A stretch of 64,000 nt of DNA from Parafilimonas terrae (GTDB taxonomy: Bacteria > Bacteroidota > Bacteroidia > Chitinophagales > Chitinophagaceae). Below the pieces are notes generated by a model. The model worked only from the letters and a program-made list of their open reading frames with translations. It did no database searches and was not told the DNA's origin. The DNA lies in contig NZ_FOXQ01000001.1 of assembly GCF_900115755.1 (NCBI RefSeq), positions 186,001-250,000 on the forward strand, written 5' to 3'. This document shows, one piece after another, positions 58,752-64,000 of this stretch; the stretch's first letter is position 1, and each line of letters begins with the position of its first letter. The position numbers were made by a program, and so were the translations under genes.

Positions 58752-59156
58752 TTGGAACCTCTTACCGTTTTAGCTTCCCGCAAAAAAAGCCAGGTTACCC
58801 GGCTTAACTCAAATTCCAGGATTTTCAAACTTATTCTTAAAGCTATTCAGGAAAAAAAAGGAGAAAATATTGTTTCCCTTGATTTGCGAAAGATACCGGA
58901 AGCAGTAAGTGATTATTTTGTTATTTGTGAAGCTACAAGCACCACGCAGGTAAGGGCAATTGCTGATTTTGTTGAAGAGACTATTAAAAAAGAATTAGGC
59001 GAAGTTCCGTACAGGCACGAAGGTTTTAGTGCGTTGCAATGGGTATTAATAGATTATGTAAACATTGTAGTGCATATTATGCAGCCTGAAACAAGAAAAT
59101 TTTACAAATTGGAAGAAATGTGGAGCGACGCTGTTTTGAAAGAACATTCATTATAA
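58752..59156 (+). CDS. rsfS: Ribosome silencing factor RsfS
   Basis: 134 residues; core ~35-130 with IQEKKGENIVSLDLRKIPEAVSDYFVICEATSTTQVRAIAD, YRHEGFSALQWVLIDYVNIVVHIM and YKLEEMWSDA, as in RsfS/Iojap. It binds uL14 and blocks subunit joining in slow growth. The only fitting start is TTG at 58752; the nearest ATG (58714) is out of frame. ftsH follows 41 bp downstream, a conserved order in Bacteroidota. Confidence 0.95.
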   Translation: MEPLTVLASRKKSQVTRLNSNSRIFKLILKAIQEKKGENIVSLDLRKIPEAVSDYFVICEATSTTQVRAIADFVEETIKKELGEVPYRHEGFSALQWVLIDYVNIVVHIMQPETRKFYKLEEMWSDAVLKEHSL

Positions 59157-59197
59157 AAATTTAACCAGCTAATTTAACCTTACAGAGATTTATAAAA

Positions 59198-61273
59198 ATG
59201 GCACAAGATAACAACAAGAATAAACCGGAACTTTTCGACAAAGGGAATGGAGATAAATCGCCGCGTCGTGGGCCGCGTTTCAGTATATATTGGATTTACG
59301 CAATAGTAGCTATAACACTTATTGCTGTAAATGTGTTTAAGTTTAACAGCCCCGATATACTCACAACTACCGAACAGGATTTTAAAGAAAAAATGCTGAA
59401 AGATGGCGATGTTTTAAAAATTGACAAGGTGAGGAACAAAGAACTTGTTCGTGTTTATATTAAATCCGAAAGCCTCAGCAAAGAATATTATAAATCACAG
59501 TTTAAGCAGCCGCTTACAAAAGACCCGTCCGCAACGCCTTTATTTGAATTCAGGGTAAGCGATTGGGAAAGTTTTAACCGCAGCCTTGCACAATTTTATA
59601 AAGACAATAATATTCCCGAAGTTCCGGAAAATGTATATGATGAAGGTGAATGGTTCGGCCCTTTTGCCAATACCATTATTTCCGTTTTGCTTTTCGTGGG
59701 ATTATGGGTTTTGCTGATGCGCAAAGTGGGCGGTGGTGGTGGTTCCGGCGGTCCCGGCGGTATTTTCAATATTGGCAAATCAAAGGCGCAGTTGTTTGAT
59801 AAAGGTGCTAAAGTAAATATAACGTTTACCGATGTGGCTGGTCTGGATGAAGCCAAGGTGGAAGTAATGGAAATTGTAGATTTCCTTAAAAACCCCAAAA
59901 AATATACGGCGCTTGGCGGTAAAATTCCCAAAGGTGCTTTGCTTATTGGCCCTCCCGGAACCGGTAAAACTTTATTAGCCAAAGCAATGGCCGGCGAAGC
60001 GCAGGTACCTTTTTTCAGCATGAGCGGTTCAGATTTTGTTGAGCTGTTTGTGGGTGTAGGCGCCAGCCGCGTACGCGACCTTTTCAAACAGGCAAGGGAA
60101 AAAGCGCCTTGTATTATATTTATAGATGAAATAGATGCCATTGGCCGTGCCCGTGGCAGAAATGCAATCGTGAGCAACGATGAAAGAGAAAATACACTGA
60201 ACCAGTTATTGGTTGAAATGGATGGTTTCAGTGGCGAAAGCGGCATTATTATCCTGGCTGCAACCAACCGCCCGGATGTATTGGATAGCGCTCTTTTGCG
60301 CCCCGGCCGTTTCGACCGCCAGATTTCAATTGACCGTCCTGATGTGAAAGGCCGGGAAGATATTTTCCGTGTGCATTTAAAACCCATCAAGGTTTCCCAG
60401 TCATTAAACATATTCAAACTGGCAGAACAAACACCTGGTTTTGCGGGTGCAGATATTGCCAATGTTTGTAACGAAGCCGCCTTAATCGCTGCCCGCAAAG
60501 GCAAGGAGATGGTGGAGATGAGCGATTTCCAGGATGCGATTGACAGGGTTATTGGCGGGCTGGAAAAGAAGAATAAGATCATTTCGCCCGAAGAAAAAGA
60601 GATCATCGCCTACCATGAGGCCGGCCATGCTATTTGTGGCTGGTTTTTGGAACATGCTTATCCTTTGCTAAAGGTCACCATCGTTCCCCGCGGAACTGCG
60701 GCATTGGGCTATGCACAATACACGCCAAAAGAACAGTATTTATATAATACCGACCAGTTAATGGACCAGCTTTGCATGACGCTTGGCGGAAGGGCTTCAG
60801 AAGAAATTTTCTTCGGAAAGATTTCTACCGGCGCATCAAACGACCTGCAGCAGATAACAAAAACCGCTTACGCCATGATAACCGTTTATGGCATGAACGA
60901 AAAAGTGGGCAATGTAAGTTTTTACGATCCTGCCGCAGATAATTCTTTCACCAAGCCTTACAGTGAAAAAACCGGTGAAATGATTGATGAAGAAGTGAGA
61001 AAGCTGATTGAAACCGCTTATGCAAAAACAAAAGCATTACTTATTGAAAGAAAGCATGAAGTGGAAACCCTCGCAAAAGAATTGCTTGTAAAAGAAGTTT
61101 TATTCCAGAGCGATGTGGAAGTATTGATTGGCAAGCGGCCTTTTGGCGAACATAAAGAAGAAGAAAATAAAGAGGAAGAATTAAATGAACATCACCAGGG
61201 CGCAATAAGTGCCGGCGTTCCGCCTTACGATCCAAGCATTACGCAGCCGGCGCCCAAACAGGCAACTTCCTGA
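59198..61273 (+). CDS. ftsH: ATP-dependent zinc metalloprotease FtsH
   Basis: 691 residues: two membrane spans (~28-47 and ~165-183), AAA+ domain with GPPGTGKT (Walker A), [15 protein letters not shown] (Walker B), [21 protein letters not shown] (SRH), and peptidase domain with HEAGH at 473-477. A Glu/Lys-rich tail follows after ~660. The hexamer extracts and degrades membrane and regulatory proteins at the inner membrane. Its last codons are 28 bp from the LUD gene start. Confidence 0.97.
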   Translation: MAQDNNKNKPELFDKGNGDKSPRRGPRFSIYWIYAIVAITLIAVNVFKFNSPDILTTTEQDFKEKMLKDGDVLKIDKVRNKELVRVYIKSESLSKEYYKSQFKQPLTKDPSATPLFEFRVSDWESFNRSLAQFYKDNNIPEVPENVYDEGEWFGPFANTIISVLLFVGLWVLLMRKVGGGGGSGGPGGIFNIGKSKAQLFDKGAKVNITFTDVAGLDEAKVEVMEIVDFLKNPKKYTALGGKIPKGALLIGPPGTGKTLLAKAMAGEAQVPFFSMSGSDFVELFVGVGASRVRDLFKQAREKAPCIIFIDEIDAIGRARGRNAIVSNDERENTLNQLLVEMDGFSGESGIIILAATNRPDVLDSALLRPGRFDRQISIDRPDVKGREDIFRVHLKPIKVSQSLNIFKLAEQTPGFAGADIANVCNEAALIAARKGKEMVEMSDFQDAIDRVIGGLEKKNKIISPEEKEIIAYHEAGHAICGWFLEHAYPLLKVTIVPRGTAALGYAQYTPKEQYLYNTDQLMDQLCMTLGGRASEEIFFGKISTGASNDLQQITKTAYAMITVYGMNEKVGNVSFYDPAADNSFTKPYSEKTGEMIDEEVRKLIETAYAKTKALLIERKHEVETLAKELLVKEVLFQSDVEVLIGKRPFGEHKEEENKEEELNEHHQGAISAGVPPYDPSITQPAPKQATS

Positions 61274-61301
61274 TTCACGAATTCACAGGTATAAATTTTT
61301 G

Positions 61302-61940
61302 ATGTACGTGAAAACATTATCTTCCAGGGAAAACATTTTAAAAAAAATAAAGCAGGCACTGGCAAAACCAGTGCCTTTGCCATTTGAAGAAACATCCGAA
61401 AGCCCGGCTTTCTTTATTAATGAAGGCGAGCTGGAACTGCAGTTTGCTGAAAACTTTGCCGCCCTGCAAGGCCGTTTTTCTTTTTGCTCAGATGAGGCTG
61501 AACTTGCCCAGCAGCTACAAACATTGTTCGGCACAAGGCAATGGAAGAAATTGTTTGTGAACGAACAAAACATCAGGGAACTATTTGCCCGCCAGCAGAT
61601 CGAATTACCACCCGGCATAAATCTCGCAGATTGCGATGCATCCATTACAAGCTGTGAATGTTTAATTGCCCGAACGGGCAGCATGCTGTTAAGCAGTGCA
61701 CAAACCGGCCGCACATCCAGCGTTTACGCGCCCGTTCATATCTGTATCGCTTATACCAGCCAACTGGTATTTGATTTAAAAGATGGTTTTGAATTGATAA
61801 AGAGAAAATATCCTTCCGGCATCCCTTCACTTATCACCTTTGCCTCAGGCCCCAGCCGCACGGCAGATATAGAAAAAACACTGGTAACCGGCGTTCACGG
61901 CCCAAAAGAAGTGTTTTGCTTTTTGGTAGAAGGCAGGTAA
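61302..61940 (+). CDS. LUD-domain protein (LutC/YkgG-like)
   Basis: Start at the ATG at 61302 (MYVKTLSSRENILKKIKQAL); a longer frame overlapping ftsH is not supported. 212 residues with the LUD fold: CDASITSCECLIARTGSMLLSS, SVYAPVHICIAYTSQLV, and the C-terminal ASGPSRTADIEKTLVTGVHGPKEVFCFLVE. LutC acts with LutA and LutB in lactate oxidation; here the gene stands alone after ftsH, so the role may differ. Confidence 0.9.
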   Translation: MYVKTLSSRENILKKIKQALAKPVPLPFEETSESPAFFINEGELELQFAENFAALQGRFSFCSDEAELAQQLQTLFGTRQWKKLFVNEQNIRELFARQQIELPPGINLADCDASITSCECLIARTGSMLLSSAQTGRTSSVYAPVHICIAYTSQLVFDLKDGFELIKRKYPSGIPSLITFASGPSRTADIEKTLVTGVHGPKEVFCFLVEGR

Positions 61941-62127
61941 ACCCGCGCATTTTTAAACTTAAGCAAGGAACATTCGAATTTCTGCTCAAAATTTTTACTG
62001 AGAATCAGCCTATTACAGGGTTTCAATAAAAAATAAACACCCTTTTAGTATTTTATACTGCCAATTTTACGCATCTTCGCGCTCCCAAAAATTAAGCCCG
62101 GGATGGCGGGCAACTAAAAACAAATAA

Positions 62128-62571
62128 ATGAGCAAACTACATTTCACAACAAAGCATGCGAACGAGGCTACCGTACAGCGTAACTGGTACGTTGTTGACG
62201 GCACCAATCAAACCGTAGGCCGCATGTGTTCTAAGATCGCAACAGTATTGCGTGGTAAGAACAAAGCCTACTATACTCCCCACGTTGACTGTGGTGATTT
62301 CGTAATTGTAACCAATGCAGACAAGGTAAAATTTACCGGCAACAAGCTGGAAGATAAAGTTTACCAGAACTTCAGCGGCTACCCCGGAGGTTTAAGGGAA
62401 GAAAGCGCAAAAGACCTTTTAAAGCGCAGGCCGGAAGCCGTTATTGAACGCGCTGTAAAAGGCATGCTGCCTAAAAACCGTTTGGGCAGAAAGATGTATA
62501 AAAAATTATTTGTGTATGCTGGCGCCGAACATCCGCACACTGCACAGCAACCAAAAGAATTTAAATTCTAA
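62128..62571 (+). CDS. rplM: 50S ribosomal protein uL13
   Basis: 147 residues with [55 protein letters not shown] and the C-terminal [24 protein letters not shown], matching uL13 at its usual length. It is the first gene of the rplM-rpsI-rpsB group. Confidence 0.97.
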   Translation: MSKLHFTTKHANEATVQRNWYVVDGTNQTVGRMCSKIATVLRGKNKAYYTPHVDCGDFVIVTNADKVKFTGNKLEDKVYQNFSGYPGGLREESAKDLLKRRPEAVIERAVKGMLPKNRLGRKMYKKLFVYAGAEHPHTAQQPKEFKF

Positions 62572-62575
62572 ATAA

Positions 62576-62621
62576 GCTGATGGCCGTTAGCTGAAAGCTG
62601 ATGGCTGAAAGCTGAAAGCTT
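62576..62621. repeat. GCTGAAAGCT word repeat between rplM and rpsI
   Basis: 46-bp spacer made of reiterated GCTGATGGC / GCTGAAAGCT units. It contains AGCT-type palindromic cores and could fold weakly, but mainly looks like a simple-repeat expansion in a ribosomal operon spacer. Confidence 0.6.
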
Positions 62622-62628
62622 ATAAAAA

Positions 62629-63018
62629 ATGGAAAAACAAAAAAATGCCGTAGGCCGCCGTAAAGAAGCCGTTACCCGCGTTTTTATTTCAAAAGGCACT
62701 GGTAATATTACGGTGAATGATAAAAACTATAAAGAATATTTCGCTTTACCATACCTGCAAAACCAGGTGGAAGCGCCTTTAAAAACCATCGAATCACTTG
62801 ATAAATTTGATGTGGTTATTAATGCAAGCGGCGGTGGCGTAAAAGGCCAGGCAGAAGCAGCAAAACTGGGCATTGCCCGCGTTTTACTGGAAATAAATCC
62901 TGAATACCGTCCTGCTTTAAAAGCTGCAGGTCATTTAAAACGCGATCCCCGTGGTGTTGAACGTAAGAAGTTCGGCCACAAGAAAGCAAGACGCAGCTAC
63001 CAGTTCAGCAAACGTTAA
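62629..63018 (+). CDS. rpsI: 30S ribosomal protein uS9
   Basis: 129 residues: NAVGRRKEAVTRVFISKGTGNITVNDKNYKEYF, GGGVKGQAEAAKLGIARVLLEI, and the basic tail RDPRGVERKKFGHKKARRSYQFSKR ending in KR, which reaches the P-site tRNA. Located 57 bp after rplM in the standard order. Confidence 0.97.
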   Translation: MEKQKNAVGRRKEAVTRVFISKGTGNITVNDKNYKEYFALPYLQNQVEAPLKTIESLDKFDVVINASGGGVKGQAEAAKLGIARVLLEINPEYRPALKAAGHLKRDPRGVERKKFGHKKARRSYQFSKR

Positions 63019-63026
63019 AGCCAGCC

Positions 63027-63084
63027 ACAAGCTTTACGCTGCAAGCTCCACGCTTTTTCTTGCAGCTTGCAGCGTAAAGCTTGT
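63027..63084. repeat. 21-bp perfect inverted repeat between rpsI and rpsB
   Basis: Arms at 63027-63047 and 63064-63084 are exact reverse complements over 21 bp (left arm begins ACAAGCTTTACGC), with a 16-nt loop containing TTTTT. It starts 8 bp after the rpsI stop and ends 41 bp before the rpsB ATG. Could be an attenuator, RNase site or mobile palindromic element; no T-run follows the right arm. Confidence 0.85.
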
Positions 63085-63125
63085 AGCATAATAAGATTCA
63101 AAACAATTACAAATCATAAATAACA

Positions 63126-64000
63126 ATGGAACAAAACACTTCATTACAACAGCAATTACTCGAAGCCGGTGTGCATTTTGGCCACCTGCGTAAGAAGTGG
63201 AATCCAAAAATGTTGCCTTACATTTTTGCTGAAAAGAAAGGCATTCACATTATTGACCTCAACAAAACGGTTGATTCATTACAGGAGGCTTCTGCCGCAT
63301 TAAAGCAAATTGCCAAGAGCGGTAAAAAAATAATGTTCGTGGCCACTAAAAAACAAGCTAAGGAAATCGTTAGCGAATGTGCACGCCGCGTAAACATGCC
63401 TTTTGCAACAGAACGTTGGCTGGGCGGCATGCTCACCAACTTCAACACCGTGCGTAAAAGCGTTAAGAAAATGCAGAGCATTGAAAAAATGCTGGCAGAT
63501 GGCAGCGCAGAAAGCCTTACTAAAAAAGAGCGTCTTACTTTAACCCGCGATAAAGACAAGATGGAAAAAGTATTGGGCGGTATTGCACAGCTTGGCCGTT
63601 TGCCCGCAGCTTTATTCATTGTTGATATTGGCCATGAGCATATTGCTTTGGCTGAAGCAAAACGCCTCGGTATTACAACTTTTGGAATGGTTGATACCAA
63701 TTCAGATCCTAATAAAGTTGATTTCCCGATTCCTGCAAATGATGATGCAACAAAATCAATTGCCATCATTACAAATTATATCACAGCCGCCATTACTGAG
63801 GGCCTTGCAGAACGCCAGGCAGCAAAAGATGAAGAATCAACTACTGAAGAAGTAGATAACGAAGCTGAAAAGAAAGCTGCCCGTTTACAGGCTGAGGCAG
63901 AATCTGAAGGCGGCCGCAGGCGCGGTGAAGGCGGCAGCGGTGGCGACAGGCAAAGAGGTGGTGGCCCAACTAAACGCCGTGTACCAAGCAGTGGCCGCAG
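63126..64000 (+). CDS. rpsB: 30S ribosomal protein uS2 (3' end outside window)
   Basis: Begins at the ATG at 63126 (MEQNTSLQQQLLEAGVHFGHLRKKWNPKM) and stays open to the right edge (291 codons). The uS2 core includes HIIDLNKTV, FVATKKQAKEIV, RWLGGMLTNFNTVRKSVKKM, LPAALFIVDIGHEHIALAEAKRLGI and MVDTNSDPNKVDFPIPANDDATKSI. After residue ~230 a charged E/K/A stretch leads into a Gly/Arg-rich tail (GGRRRGEGGSGG..., RQRGGGPTKRRV) that continues beyond the window, longer than the standard uS2. Confidence 0.96.
   Translation, partial: MEQNTSLQQQLLEAGVHFGHLRKKWNPKMLPYIFAEKKGIHIIDLNKTVDSLQEASAALKQIAKSGKKIMFVATKKQAKEIVSECARRVNMPFATERWLGGMLTNFNTVRKSVKKMQSIEKMLADGSAESLTKKERLTLTRDKDKMEKVLGGIAQLGRLPAALFIVDIGHEHIALAEAKRLGITTFGMVDTNSDPNKVDFPIPANDDATKSIAIITNYITAAITEGLAERQAAKDEESTTEEVDNEAEKKAARLQAEAESEGGRRRGEGGSGGDRQRGGGPTKRRVPSSGR

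Noticed and set aside
59596-60606. Long minus-strand frame (336 codons) opposite ftsH
   Set aside because: It is the antisense of a highly conserved AAA+ coding region, rich in Ser/Pro/Leu with no domain; ftsH is certain.
61354-61376. 9-bp hairpin AGGCACTGG / CCAGTGCCT
   Set aside because: Lies inside the coding start of the LUD protein, has no T-run and is probably chance, though an effect on translation cannot be excluded.
1-64000. tRNA, rRNA, CRISPR, insertion sequence or prophage
   Set aside because: I looked for T-loop (GGTTCGAAT) signatures, regularly spaced repeats, transposase or integrase motifs and found none; a covariance-model scan would settle small RNAs.

Overview
The window looks like a chromosomal segment of a Bacteroidota bacterium, most likely Chitinophagaceae or a close relative. 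Supporting signs are a SusC/SusD pair, T9SS-type C-terminal sorting domains on secreted peptidases, many lipoproteins with short lipoboxes, the Bacteroidota-type -7 promoter motif TAnnTTTG before many genes, almost no Shine-Dalgarno sequences, a DUF4295 gene next to rpmB/rpmG, and moderate-to-low GC. I see no rRNA, tRNA, CRISPR array, transposase, integrase or phage gene. The window starts inside a susC-like gene and ends inside rpsB.

Layout: (1) 1-4.2 kb: SusC-like (partial) and SusD-like nutrient uptake pair, then an outer-membrane barrel protein. (2) 4.3-11.4 kb: seven genes all on the minus strand that look like an envelope metal (probably copper) or redox locus: small CxxxC protein, YHS lipoprotein, SCO protein, TonB receptor, BNR-repeat lipoprotein with Cys clusters, di-heme peroxidase and a hypothetical. 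A palindrome overlaps the -33 region of its predicted first promoter. (3) 11.5-20.2 kb: GH18 glycosidase, a TIR-like/TPR protein, a lipoprotein, an SLT transglycosylase with a TraM-like tail, a giant TPR protein bracketed by TraN-like lobes, and a NamZ muramidase. (4) 20.4-27.9 kb: small membrane protein, PlsC, ATP-grasp-like protein, SDR, Ldh-family dehydrogenase, MFS exporter, Nfu-type Fe-S protein. (5) 28-31 kb: orphan RND adaptor, an M23-peptidase N-terminal stub, AtpZ-like and AtpI-like membrane proteins without ATP synthase genes, SprT-like protein. (6) 31-43 kb: sucC, LytTR regulator and LytS-type kinase separated by an opposing gene, CsgG-like protein, ribBA, ftsY, Uma2, dinB, and the minus-strand rpmB-rpmG-DUF4295 cluster with a 44-residue membrane protein. 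(7) 43-57.8 kb: secreted and carbohydrate-active proteins: S8 and M36 peptidases with T9SS tails, GH125, GH9-CE4 fusion, aldose epimerase, plus TerC, DoxX-like and PLP enzymes. (8) 57.9-64 kb: housekeeping genes birA, rsfS, ftsH, a LUD protein and rplM-rpsI-rpsB.

The strongest candidates for something undescribed are the pair at 14762-18851, where parts resembling conjugation core-complex proteins TraM and TraN seem to be fused to a peptidoglycan transglycosylase and to a long TPR array with no conjugation genes nearby, and the metal-type locus at 4299-11396. Also notable are the TIR-like/TPR protein at 12757, an S8 peptidase with Glu where the HGT histidine is expected, and several genes whose promoter -7 box lies 2-4 nt ahead of the start codon, suggesting leaderless mRNAs. 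All family assignments are from reading the translations; no database search was run.
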